Assembly: GCA_963682175.1 (NCBI GenBank)
Contig: OY821787.1
Location: 28,064,501-28,128,500, forward strand
From: Triglochin maritima
Lineage: Eukaryota; Streptophyta; Magnoliopsida; Alismatales; Juncaginaceae
DNA length: 64,000 bases
Direction: 5' to 3'
Part shown: positions 1 to 10,979 of the stretch, in pieces
Layout: every line of letters starts with the position of its first letter
Position numbering within the stretch: the first letter of the stretch is position 1
Made by a program: the position numbers and the translations under genes
Notes under the pieces: model-generated
Seen by the model: only the letters and a program-made list of their open reading frames with translations
Told to the model about the DNA's origin: nothing
The model's database searches: none

Positions 1-110
1 TCCTAAATTTGTTCTTTCGCTAAAAACCAATATTTTTAAAGGACATATGTGTCCTTAAAGAGTTGGCTCGTGTTTTAAAGAACACATTTAAAAGACACAT
101 TCTAGTTCAA
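1..110. repeat. CACTA subterminal-type repeats, left cluster
   Basis: Short motifs of the form TTTAAAGGACA and TGTCCTTAAAG recur in both orientations, for example around 37-60 and 75-97. The same motif family fills 13631-14125 on the other side of the TNP2 transposase remnant. Clusters of short inverted motifs inside both ends are typical of CACTA (En/Spm) elements, where the TNPA-type protein binds. The terminal CACTA inverted repeat is not in the window, so the element probably begins before base 1. Confidence 0.4.
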
Positions 111-295
111 ATGACGGATTTGCAGTTAATTTTTTATGTAGTTATGGATGGTAGAGGGAAATCGAGGGAAAATATTTTTATTTTCCATACATGGCACAAA
201 CACAAAGAAACGTTGTGTTCAAAAGAAAATTGTTTATTCATATTGATAGTGAGAACCAGCAAACAAAACATGAAACTACATATATTTAATACACA

Positions 296-476
296 AATGC
301 CAGAGCATTTTATTCCACACTAAGTCCATTACTCTCTGGTCGGGTTTCTCCACCAGTGGTGCCAGTTTGTCATCATCCCAAACGAAGTGTCGGCAATAGA
401 TGGTCGGCATCTCTGAGCCGCAGACGTAGAACTTGCGACTAATGGTGTTAGGGGTGTTAGACCACAACTTCATGGC
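296..476 (-). pseudogene. GRF-type zinc-finger-like fragment
   Basis: On the minus strand a reading frame of about 65 codons contains TISRKFYVCGSEM followed by IYCRHFVWDDD. This resembles the GRF zinc finger (NPGRRFxxC, then a second Cys and an F-x-W-D/E segment), a small nucleic-acid-binding module common in plant proteins and sometimes found inside transposons. An upstream in-frame LCEV could supply another Cys, but a stop codon lies between it and the ATG. There is no further domain, so this is a scrap. It lies within the apparent CACTA element, so capture of a host exon is possible. The family call is by eye and uncertain. Confidence 0.35.
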
Positions 477-479
477 CTT

Positions 480-1206
480 TAAACCTCACATAGAGGTGCG
501 ACAGGGTAGTTGTGGGATCCATAGCATATCAACAAGGGGATACCCTACCCATATGTCCACTTGGTAGGCCCTCGTCATCACTAAAGTAGCTGAAGATGGA
601 ATTTTGTTGGAAGACTATTTTATCATTGAAGTATTATTTGTTGTCGGAATTGTGTTGGAAGGGTTAAGGAATTTATTAAATACACTACAATCAATGATTT
701 TATTGAAGGAAATGAAGGTTGAGTCTCTTTGGCGTCTTCGCATACCATGATCTGAAAGGTTGTCTCCCATCGGAACGACTACCAATACAATAAGCCGCCA
801 AAACTTGTATCTTCATATTAGGACATTCCACGTCTGAATTTTCTTACTAAAATCACTAGTTCGGACAACCAATACGTATTCGGTCAATATAAGACAAATG
901 CTTGGGATTTTTCTACTAGGATGGTCAATATAAGGCAAGACAAGATTATACAACTTGAATTAAAGAGTAATATTGATTTTTAGTGAAGGAAAAAATTCAG
1001 GAATATTGATTGGAAAATTTCTACACGATTAAGTTTTTAGTGTAAGGTTGTAACACAATTAATAATGGATGTTTGATATAATTTTGAGATCATCGATACA
1101 TGGACACGGCACGTTCGTGATGCGCTCCATGTCACCTTTCATGTCATCATTTGTGGATTTAATTTTATTGTTTTAATGTGTTAGAAAATGTTATTTTTGA
1201 TAAGGT
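480..1206. other. Non-coding stretch sharing a block with 21941-21996
   Basis: No convincing gene. Positions 857-913 closely match 21941-21996 (both contain AGTTCGGACAA and ATTCGGTCAATATAAGACAA). The CGG-TC-AAC type motifs resemble the degenerate repeats in the SIRE-type LTR at 10980-12530, so both may be short LTR-derived pieces. Confidence 0.3.
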
Positions 1207-1500
1207 AAGGGACGTTTGGGAAGGAAAACTGAACCTCTCATCCACACAAAACACAAAAACCCTAAATCCGAAATCCTCTCAGCCGACCCCAAAAACCAAA
1301 TCCAAGAACTGATAGCAGACATGGATGTTGCAAACACTAGCAGTAAAAATCAGGTGAGCAGGTGGTTTGCGTTTGCTAGGCAAACCCCCATTTTCATTCC
1401 ACATTCCCTTTGTCAGCTCCACCCTACTGATCGGCCCATTCAGATGGACCATCTTTTAAATCCAGCACTTGCTCACGAACGTGCGATCAATGCTTCTGAA
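1207..1500 (+). pseudogene. First-exon-like gene fragment with splice donor
   Basis: A CCCTAAATCC-type plant 5' leader is followed by an ATG at 1321 that opens MDVANTSSKNQ and then AATCAG|GTGAGC, a good 5' splice-site context at about 1354. The longer frame from 1216 to 1503 ignores this donor and reads into what looks like intron (RWFAFARQTP). It stops at the first base of the neighbouring Athila LTR (1501), so any downstream exon is missing here. I do not recognise the gene. It sits inside the CACTA remnant, where captured host exons are common, but it could equally be a host gene remnant cut by the LTR element. Confidence 0.35.
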
Positions 1501-1935
1501 TGATCGTTTTAATAACCGCAAGTACATGGTGACGGTGAAGACGTGGCAAATACGGGTTAAACCTCAAGGAGTTGTGAGTGTTGTTGTTCCAACCATACTC
1601 GAGTGGGAAAGGAGAGGAGAATGAGTGGGTTATGCTAACTAACTACACTAAATTATGAGTGAATTAACAATTAAACTAAAACCCTTGGATTGGAGGTGTA
1701 CTAGTGAGGTGTGTGTGCATGAGTGAGTCTTCATTTCATTAAGCGCAAATGTGTAAAGTATGTGAAATCAACTAGAAACTAGTGTGGAGACTAACTAACA
1801 TCAACAACATTTACATGAATGCATGACTAATATTGTTAGACATGAAGTTAAGATGCACTTTGGGTTCTCAAGAATGAACTAAGTACCTATTGTAGCAATT
1901 AGGACATCAATTAATCATACATACAACTTAATACA

Positions 1936-3965
1936 TGTAGGATTTCATGTTTAATTGCACATATATATTTTCGGAATTTTATACGTAATAAGGATCAATT
2001 ACAATTTTCTATGATTTATTTCATGCATGCATTAGTTTGTTTCAATAACTAGTTTTAAAACTTTTATTAAAACAAACATGGGACTCCGAAATTCATACCT
2101 AGAAGTTCTCTAAAACTTCTTGAAGATTCGGAGACGTTGAGGATGCTTGTTGCTGTGCCGGATGCCTCCGAGATTTCACCAAACTCTAAACAAGATTGGA
2201 GAGAAAAGAGCTAGCCTCTCAATCTCCAATAGGGTTTAGAATCTAATTACTAACCCCTCTTTAGTTCCCTTGAGAAGATGATCTCGGAAAACTAAAACTA
2301 ATCTTAAGAATTAAGGAAATTTCGTGGAGAATTATGGAGAGAGATTTTGCATGAGAAAATAATGAATTAATTGACGAGGTAATGAGATAAACTTGTATTT
2401 ATAAGTTCTCTCCAAATTACCTATTCATGTGCAACCTCTTGCCCATGATTTCATGCAAACTTCCATCTAACCATCCATTATTTACTATTAAATTATCTTA
2501 GCCACGAATTAAATCAATTATGGACCAATTCCATGCATGATCTAATTAATTCTTAAATTAATTCTGCATCTAACCGTCTGGACCGGTCGACCGTTTGAAG
2601 GTTTGGTCGACCGCTCGAACCAAGTTTCGGTCGACCGTTCGACACTCGGTCGACCGCTCGCAACATAAAAATATTTCATCGCAATGTTCGGTCGACCGAC
2701 CGATAGATTCGGTTGACCGTTCCGAACAGACGAAAACTCCCTGTTATCGGTCGAGACATGTCTGGTCGACCGTTTACTGTTAATCGGTCGACCGTTTGTG
2801 CACAGTACTGCAGACTTGTCAAATTTTGGTTTAACCCCTACAAAATTTGACATTTCGGGATTAGTAGTAAATTCACAACTTATGTAACATATTATACTAT
2901 GTAATGATCAATCATTACACCCCATAATATTTACATCACATATGAATTTAATTTAGATTCTAATTATGTTATTAATCACAACATAATTTTGATTTTGCTT
3001 GTTCACCCCATGTGTCATATTTTCTACATGAAACCCGACACATCTTATGAACAAAAAATCTTCATTTCTTGTTTCCCAGTTTTGTGGTGTGTCCTATGGG
3101 AGGATCTAAACTAAGTTGGCAGTGATATTAAGAGCTTAATATCACAAGCTATAAGCGGTATCTAGCTACACATTATAGCTCCCAATTAGTTAGATGTCTT
3201 AATTCCACTTGAACCAAAACCCGATCCAGTTAGTGATGGAGTGCACCACTTGTGTCCGTCCCTTGCCTCATAATATTAAGAATACACACAAAGTAGTATT
3301 GTGTCATCTTTGTATTAGTATTCATTTCTTGATCTCTTTAAGCTAGTTACAAATATGTGACTTAACTCAAATCACATTGTGCACATTATAACTTTGCTTT
3401 ATTAAGGGGCCCACTAATATCATCACTCAATTAAGAGGGGCAATGATAATCTTTCGACTAGCTATCTTCTCCAACAAAAGTCATACTTAACCAACTAACG
3501 CCTTTACACTACACATATCGATAGCTTAAGACACTAGTCTAATTAAGCATTTCTTAAGCGATCGGATATAAGTCTCATATCAAAGGACCAAGGACACAGT
3601 AAAATATTAATGACACAGAAACACATTTCTATAATATTTTACTTGTTAGGTCAATTCAGTATACAAAAGTACTATTTTCCTCTTTTGTGTACCCGTGTTG
3701 TCACTCACTTGTAGAGCTAAAATGATCTATGACCAACACGACAATCTTAACTCAGTAATTAATGTCCCATGTTTATTACCATGAATGCGAATATCTTTTG
3801 TTTTATGTAAACCAATATCTTTTAGAGCTCTACGGTTAAGGACCAAGAGGCTCTTCCTTAACACTTCTAAAAGACGAATAACATAAACAAGGAACAAAAT
3901 GATTTCATATTCAATTCATAATAATTGACATTTACAAGTAAAACTTTTAGAACACATTCCCTTCA
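1936..3965 (-). mobile_element. Copia solo LTR with 5-bp target duplication ATACA
   Basis: On the minus strand it begins TGAAGGGAATGTGTTCTA and ends AAATCCTACA (TG...CA). Both sides carry the 5-bp duplication ATACA (1931-1935 and 3966-3970). The same LTR family occurs at 8875-10732 (minus) and 36424-38122 (plus). Shared blocks include a reverse complement of GTAGCTAGATACC and the stretch before CCTCC near 3100. There is no internal region, so LTR-LTR recombination removed it. It landed inside the Athila-like LTR at 1501-5088. It is 2030 bp, longer than its relatives because it carries the repeat array at 2575-2800. Confidence 0.88.
2575..2800. repeat. CGGTCGACCG palindrome array inside Copia solo LTR
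   Basis: About nine copies or near-copies of the palindrome CGGTCGACCG in about 215 bp (near 2583, 2606, 2629, 2648, 2689, 2709, 2748, 2763, 2786), spaced irregularly by 15-40 bp. Neither of the other two copies of this Copia LTR has the array. Similar but more degenerate motifs occur in the SIRE-type LTR at 10980-12530. Confidence 0.8.
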
Positions 3966-5088
3966 ATACATTCATGCATTCTCTACTAATCAAGCATTCA
4001 TACATAACAAATCACTTCCGTACAACGATAAACCATTACAAGCAACAAGATAAACTCTAGATCTAGCATGAGACAAGTACCTAGTGTGACCATTATCCCA
4101 TCTAATATAAGTTTTAGCAAGTTACAAGTATAGATCTACATTAAGCACATGAAATGACACAAGATAAAAAGAACCCATCATACACTTTACCATCAACTAC
4201 ATTCCCTGCACCCCAAGTGGGGTGGATCTACTCTCTACACATGTTAACAACTATGGAAAGCAAGACATCTACACTAACACATCACAAGAAAACCAAAGTA
4301 GAAAATCAACCAACAAAACACCAAAATACGTGGATAGAAAGAATGTTAATGACAAGAGGAAAAAGATTCTACCGTTAGATTAAAGAAAGCACTAGTTTAC
4401 AAGCTCCTTCGACCTCCTTATTCTTGCACCCCAATGGGTAAAACCTAACATATTCTAATGTGGAGGTGGAGAAAAAGAAGAAGAAAGGTAGAAGAAACAA
4501 TGTTATTCATAGAAGAAATAAGGATTTGGATGGATCTTGAAGCAATCCAATGGCGGTAATCATTTTCTCTATAGTCTGGAGCATCCAAATAATCGAGACG
4601 AAACCACGGGAGAAATTGGGGCCGAATTGGAGCAAATTGATCCACCAATGGCGGACCAAAATCTACCATTGGCAGATTATTTGCTTCTAATCCGCCATGT
4701 CTTTCTCCAGCAACTTAAATGTTGTATTTTGAATGTGGGGTGCACTTCTGGTCTGCTAGTTCGACCCCGTTTGTCTGTAATTTCCCAAATATTCCTCAAG
4801 ATCATGATATTGAAGGATTGTTGCACACGAAATGTTTTCCGTGCGTTCAAGTACCTCTATATTAAATCTGGGTCCTTCCTAATTTGCAGATGGGTCCTTG
4901 TGCGTTACAAACAGGTCCATTTTGCTTCATTTAAGTCATTTCTTCTTACATGTCAGTCATTTTCTCTTCCTTTCTCTTATTTATTACCTAATACGTGAAA
5001 CACTACAAACAAACATTCAAGTAGCACACAATTGAGGTAAAATAAAAGATATATAGCATGAATGCGATGTATGATATGCTACTAATCA

Positions 5089-6735
5089 CACTTACCTTTT
5101 GCTAGTCCCGAGCAAAACAAAGAGAGAGAAAATGAAAGAAAGTAAAACATACGAAAAATGGGAAAATTCTAACTCACTTTTGTAGGAATCGCGGTTGCAC
5201 TTATCACATGCAACAAGCCGTTAAACTTCCTTGTCACCAAGGAGGAGGAGTGGTGTCTCCTGAGGATTTTCAGCGGATATACCCACAAAATCCGAACATT
5301 GATGCATTATTCAACCTAGGAAAATGACTCGATGGACCTACTTTTGTCGATCATTAGACACAATAATCCTACTAGCCGACTCTATATATGTATCCAGTCC
5401 ACACACCTAGCCTAGGGAACCATTCATGCAACTTAATTAAGGACTTCAGTGAAAGACATGGGCAACCTTAACATCCTCAAGTGATACAACATGTAAATTC
5501 CATTAAGGTTCTTATTTGTATTACCATATTTTTTCTTTCTTTTTTTTCACTAGTTGGTGTTTAATGTGCTAAGGTCAGGTTTCGTGCATCATTGTTTATG
5601 ATGGCTTACACTTTCACGTACATCTTCCCCCAAATCAGATGTAACAAGAGTTTGATCGCTGCATCCCAAGTCAGATGACTCAAAAGCACCCGGTACTAAG
5701 TCATCTCGGACCTAATTTTTTGAGTGAAATAAGTCGGGCGAGAAGAGAGAACACCGTACTAATTTTTTTCTTATCTACACTTCAACCAAATCCTCTACAC
5801 ATAAGGTTACACAACAAGAGTTTAAGGATTCTTGATTACGACAAATTTCTTTATACTAATAGACACAAATTATTGGACTCACTAGGTTTAGGGTGGACTT
5901 CTCTTTTTATTTGAGTATTGAAACCCTATGATTGCTCTCCCCCCGCGGGAAAACCGGGGTGCATCCTTACGACTAGATAAGACCTAAAGCTGGTGTACTA
6001 GATATCCTAATGCATCATGTTCAAGTCAATTCTGGGATCTTCTTTTTTATTTCGCCTCTAAACGATTTTGCACATGTTAAAAACACGCAAAACCTACAAA
6101 ACATTTTGTTTCACAAACATATGAAGATTTTAAAAGAAATAGAAAAATTAAAGTACTAGGCAAGCAAAAGAAGGCAAGTCACCCAAGGATCATGGCAAGT
6201 AAATATATCGATAATGCAACACACTAACATGACCCTAACTATACACACAAAAGAAAACAAAAAAAGTGAAAAAGACAACTCCACATATATACAAATGTAA
6301 AGCACCCCCACCCCACACACATAATTACTTCAAGCATTGTCCTGATTGTATGCAAGCATGATACAACATGTATTTTTGCATGAAAAAGTTATTATCTCAC
6401 CAAACTTTGAAGAACAAGAAAAATTTTGTGATCATGTTTATGGACACAAACCCAAATTTTCCTAAAAGCCTATGATATACATAAGAAGGGAGACAAATAC
6501 GTGAAACAAATCGGCCCAAATACACAAGGGTTGGGGCCCACAACAACCTATGCTCACTTTCAGAGTCTTTTTTTTCTCTTTTCCTTTCTTTTTTTGTTTT
6601 CTTTTTTTTCAAATATGACTATGTACAAAAATAAGTTCTCCTCGTCATTTGTCGAAGGTCATCAAATGAGAACCTCAAAAGTAGGTCAATGTACTTGGAA
6701 TGGGAACATGATACCCCGCGGGGCCAAAAAACTAA
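5089..6735 (-). mobile_element. Athila-like 3' internal spacer, minus strand
   Basis: Reverse complement of the post-coding spacer that follows the integrase in element X (58200-59795). It shares the gggccccaacc block, the purine-rich run (6555-6615 as pyrimidines), the GACTCGATGG segment and the GTTGCACTTA block next to the LTR. Near 6660-6735 it still holds the stretch (CATTTGATG followed by GACAAATGA on the minus strand) seen right at the end of the tail ORF in elements B1 and Y, so this copy also belongs to the RT-less type. It is truncated at about 6735 against CACTA sequence. No ORF here looks coding. Confidence 0.7.
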
Positions 6736-6976
6736 TCATCTTCCATTTGCAAAGAAATTTAATTACTCTAACTAAAAGGACTCATTTTAATTAGTTCCCA
6801 GAGAGTATATCAAATTTTTGTTTGTTTAAATTATAATGCAATGGTATCTTATGGACTCAAGTCTGTTAGACTGTTGGTGTTTGATTGTTTTTTGGTACTT
6901 GAACTTTTAGAGGACTAAAAATGGAAATTTATATCTCCCTTTACTTTAGATTATTACTTTTGATGTGTAGAAAATT
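6736..6976. other. CACTA 5' flanking sequence, no gene
   Basis: AT-rich sequence between the truncated Athila spacer and the TNP2 start. It probably contains the upstream part of the CACTA transposase transcription unit, but I see no clear TATA box or ORF. Confidence 0.3.
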
Positions 6977-8874
6977 ATGGATCGAAAATGGATTTTCGCT
7001 AGTTGATCAAGTGATGAGCACGAGGCTAGGGTTGATGATTTTTTACAATTTGCTCTAAAGAATGTAGATGCTAGAAATGAGAGAAAGGTCTTATGTCCAT
7101 GTAGGAGTTGTTTTAACATGTTCTTACGAGATGTAAAAGAGATAACATATGTTCAAGAAAGATTTTTAAGAAGGATATACTCGTTGGATATGACATGGTG
7201 AAAATGAAATAAGCACCAAAGAAGAAAGTGATCATAGTGACTGGTTAGAGGATATGATTTGAGATGTTGCCAACAATTGTTGTGATAAACCCAATGTACT
7301 TGGTAGTCTACTGTCTAACAAAGAAAAACCTTTGTATCCGAGTTGCACCGAGTTCAGTATGTTGTCCGTGGTTTTAAGGTTGTATACCATGAAAGCAACA
7401 AATAGTTGAAGTGATGTCATTTTCACTGCCCTGTTAAGGTTGTTGAAATAGATTCTTGCAAATAGCAATGAACTTCCAGATCGTACCTATGAGGCTAAAA
7501 AGATGTGGCATCTCATAGGATGCAGTATAGGAAAATACATGCATGTTCTAATGATTGTATACTTTATATGAGTGACTCTGAAAACCTGGATTATTGTCCT
7601 ATTTGTAATGTCTCACAGTGCAAACAAAAGAAAAATATGAGTGCTGATGAGAACGAAAAACTACATGGTCCCCATGAAACGGTGTTGTGGTATATTTTGA
7701 TAATTCCGAGGTTGAAGTGTTTGTTTTCATGTTCTGGGGACTCGAAGAACCTTACATGGCATGAAGATTGAATGTTTGCATGTTCTGATAAACAGTGAAG
7801 AGATGGAATGAATCATTATGGTAGTTTGAGTAGTTTCATAGTCTGTGGCCTGTTTTGCTTGTTATTTACATTCTTCCACCGTGGTTAAACATGAAATGCA
7901 GATACATGATGTTGTGCGTCATGTGACCTAAGGAAATTGTGGGAAGATGGTGAGCAAGTGTGGAATGCCAATCGACAATAGTCATTTACTATGTTTGCGA
8001 TGATCTTCTGCATAATGAATGACTTTCCCACATATGGATATCTGTCAAGATATTCCATAAATGGCCACAAGCATGTTCGTGTTGTGAAAAGAATATGTGT
8101 TCCTTGTAGCTAGTGCATGATGGTAAAACAGTGTATCTTGGTCATCAAAGATTCCTTCCTATAAATTATTTGCATCGTAGATTGAAGAAGACATTCAAAG
8201 GAAAGTAGAAATATAACGAAGCACCCAAAGTAATCAGTGCCAAACAAGTATATGAATGTGTGAAGAACATTAAATGTGGATTCAACAACTTTTACAGCCG
8301 CAGAAATGGTTAGAGCAGTAGGAAAAATTAATCCATCTTTTTTGACTTACCTTATTGTCAAACTTTAGAAGTTAGACATTGTATTGATGTCATGCATGTA
8401 GGAAAAAAATTGTGATATTTTACTAAGAACTCTTCTCCACACACCCGATAAGAATAAAGATGGTTATAATGCATGACTTAATCTATTAGAACTTGGTATA
8501 CCAGCAGAACTAGCACAAAAGGATAAGGGGACCCGTAAATTTTTACCACCAGCTTGTTACACATTGTCCAGGAAAGAGAAACTTTGTCTCAAAGTCTATG
8601 TGGTGTCAAAGTGCGGCAGGGGTATTCTTCAAACATTAGTAGTCTCGTTTCGATGAAAGATTTGAAACTACTTGGTTTGAAGTTCCAGAATTTTCATGTA
8701 TTGATGCAGCAACTTCTACCTATTTCTATTAGATCGATATTGTTGGAACAGGTGAGACACGTAATTTTCAAACTTTCTTTATTGTTTAACAATATTTGAA
8801 GCAGAGTACTTGATCTGAACTACTTGGATAAGTTGCAGCATGAAGCGGTTGTTACAATATGTCAGTTGGAGATG
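6977..8874 (+). pseudogene. CACTA (En/Spm) TNP2 transposase, N-terminal and core part
   Basis: Transposase of the CACTA superfamily, which cuts and pastes the element in the nucleus. An ATG at 6977 opens MDRKWIF. It is followed by the transposase-associated domain with FLQFALKN and the CPCRSCFN cysteine motif (about 7070-7115). The TNP2 core (PF02992 type) then appears across shifting frames: LYPSCTEFSMLS near 7330, KIHACSNDCILY near 7530, a YCPIC motif, PRLKCLFS near 7710, LRKLWEDG near 7930, FDLPYCQTLEVRHCIDVMHV near 8340-8400, GYSSNISSLVSM near 8620, VLMQQLLP near 8700 and CQLEM near 8865. It contains many stops and frameshifts. The coding sequence breaks exactly at the Copia solo LTR (8875). 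About 80 codons expected between CQLEM and the next block are missing. Confidence 0.85.
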
Positions 8875-10732
8875 TGTTGGATTTCGTGTCCCATACTTGT
8901 ATGTATATTATTAAAAGTTTACAAGCAATTAGGATTAGTTTTCATATTTTTAAACAAATATACAAAACTTCCTAATTGTATTTCAATATATATTGTATAC
9001 TAATTAATATTGATATATATAGATTGGATCATATCAAGAAGATTATCAAATGTTTTTTACCAATCAGAAGTCGGGTTGCACGTCAGATTGCCTCAGAATC
9101 ACCTCCACGTGTTCACCAAACTCTAAACAAGATGAGAAAGATTGAAGCTAGTCAATCAATCTCTAATTCAAGGTTAGAATCTAGCTAATAACTCTATCTA
9201 TACTCCAAAAAAAAATCTCACACACACAATGAATAAGAAGAATTTTGGATGGAATGATGAAGAAAATATGGAGAGGAGATGGTTTTGCATTAATTAAACA
9301 AAGAAAGGAATGAGGGACCTATTTATAGGGCATCCTCAAACCCACATCATGGGTAAACCACATACGCATGATCCATTGTTAATCTCTCCATTAAACTACA
9401 TCATGTGCAAACCACATTGCACATGATCTCTTGTTTATTTCTCCTCTCAAAATCCCATGACTACCTTTGACCAAGGTGGATTAATCCAGTCATTAATCAA
9501 CAAAAATATCTTATTAATATATGCAAAAACGTGGGCAAACGGTCGTACAATTTTTTCATTGTTTTTTACTTTACCAAACTTGGGATTCATATCCAACAAA
9601 ATTTGGGCGTGGGGGTTTTAGCAAATTCATATATTATAATGTTGTGGATCACATTATATCATGTAATATATTATCATATATAATATCAAAACATTATACC
9701 CCATAATATATACATGTCATACAAATTTATTTGTTATTCTAACCATGCCGTTATTACAACATATTGATTTTATTATTTTACCACATATATATTATTTCAT
9801 AACACATGAAACTTAATACGTCATATAAAATCTAAACTCACATATCTTATTTCCTAGTTTTGTGGTTTGACCTATAGGAGGATCTAAGTTATGTTGGCAA
9901 TGATATTAAACATTTAATATCATAAATTATAAGCGGTATCTAGCTACACATTTCAGTTACCCAAATAACAAAGTTGTATTGCTCACTTGAACAGAACACG
10001 ATCCATTCAGTGATATGAAATAATTTCACTTGTGTCTATCCCTTGCCTCATGTTATTAGGAATATTGTACAAAGTAAGAATGTGTCATCTTTGTATTATA
10101 TTCTTTTTCTTGATCTCTTAAGCTAATTATAAATATATAACTATATATAAGTTACATTGTGCACATTATAACTTTGCTTTATCAAGGGACCCAATAACAT
10201 CATCACTCAAGTCAAGAGGAGCAATGATAATCTTTTGACATATGACTTTTTCCCGCACTAGTTATATACAACAAATTAATATCTTTATCACTATACGTAA
10301 TGATAGCTTTTGATAATAATCAAATTATATACTTCTCATGTGAAAAGTCCATAGGTCTCATATTTAATTATTCAAAGACATAATGCAAAAATTAATGACA
10401 CAAACACAATTCCATAATGTTTCAATTATTAGGTCTATTCAATATATAAAAGTAAACACTCTCTCTATTATATACTCATGTTGTTAAATATTGGTAGAGC
10501 TACAATATCGTTTAACCAACATAACAATCTTATCTCAGTAATTAATGTCTCATGTTAATCACCATGATTATGAATTGCTTTCAATTTATGTAAACCATTA
10601 TTTTTTAGAGTTCTTCGGTTAAGGACCAAGAGCCTCTTCCTTAACTCTTCTAAATGAACAAAATGTTTATACATTCAATTCATAATAAAAGACATATAAA
10701 AGAATAGTTTTAGAACACACAGTCCTTTCACA
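8875..10732 (-). mobile_element. Copia solo LTR inserted in TNP2
   Basis: Same LTR family as 1936-3965 and 36424-38122. Read on the minus strand it begins TGTGAAAGGACTGTG near 10732 and ends GAAATCCAACA at 8875. CACTA transposase sequence lies on both sides, so it is a solo LTR. The flanking 5-mers do not match (AGATG on the left, TAGCC on the right), and transposase codons are missing at the junction, so a deletion followed insertion. Its length is about 1858 bp. Confidence 0.8.
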
Positions 10733-10979
10733 TAGCCTAGCAGGTTATTGGGAATTGTAATGAGTACCTAACTCGTACAAAAACTGTTGGACTTCCTAAG
10801 AATCGTCACGAAGATAGGGTTGGAGGTAATGGTACACGTGGTGCAAAGTTGATTACTCCAAAGGACGAGGATCTTTTGAAGACGTATGTTTTATGTGTTG
10901 AACAATTTTGACGAAGTTCAGACTTTTCTGAAAGAGCACATGTCCTAAATGGAGGAAAAACATCCTACACCGAATGTTT
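10733..10979 (+). pseudogene. CACTA TNP2 transposase, middle block
   Basis: Continues the TNP2 pseudogene after the Copia LTR. A frame through 10770-10910 reads NEYLTRTKTVGLPKNRHEDR, then GTRGAKLITP and DLLKTYVL. These match the region C-terminal to the TNP2 core in plant CACTA transposases. A stop at about 10909 and a shifted frame with EEKHPTPNVL follow. The sequence is cut by the SIRE-type LTR at 10980. Confidence 0.75.

Larger units (their letters stand above)
1501..5088 (-). mobile_element. Athila-like LTR (divergent subfamily), split by Copia solo LTR
   Basis: Read on the minus strand, the LTR opens TGATTAGTAGCATATC at 5088 and closes ...TTAAAACGATCA at 1501. The end contains the family-typical block (cttgcggtt preceded by GTATTTGCCACG). 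Without the inserted Copia LTR (1936-3965 plus one TSD copy) it is about 1.55 kb. It is joined at 5089 to the 3' internal spacer of the same lineage, so it is the 3' LTR of a minus-strand element. A second piece of this LTR subfamily is found at 40809-41196. Base 1500 is its outer edge. Confidence 0.75.

Noticed and set aside
2575..2800. CRISPR-like array
   Set aside because: Motif is a 10-bp palindrome with irregular 15-40-bp spacing, in a plant LTR; no cas genes.
4537..4998. 153-codon plus-strand frame
   Set aside because: Lies wholly in the minus-strand Athila LTR and has no domain; it is LTR sequence read backwards.
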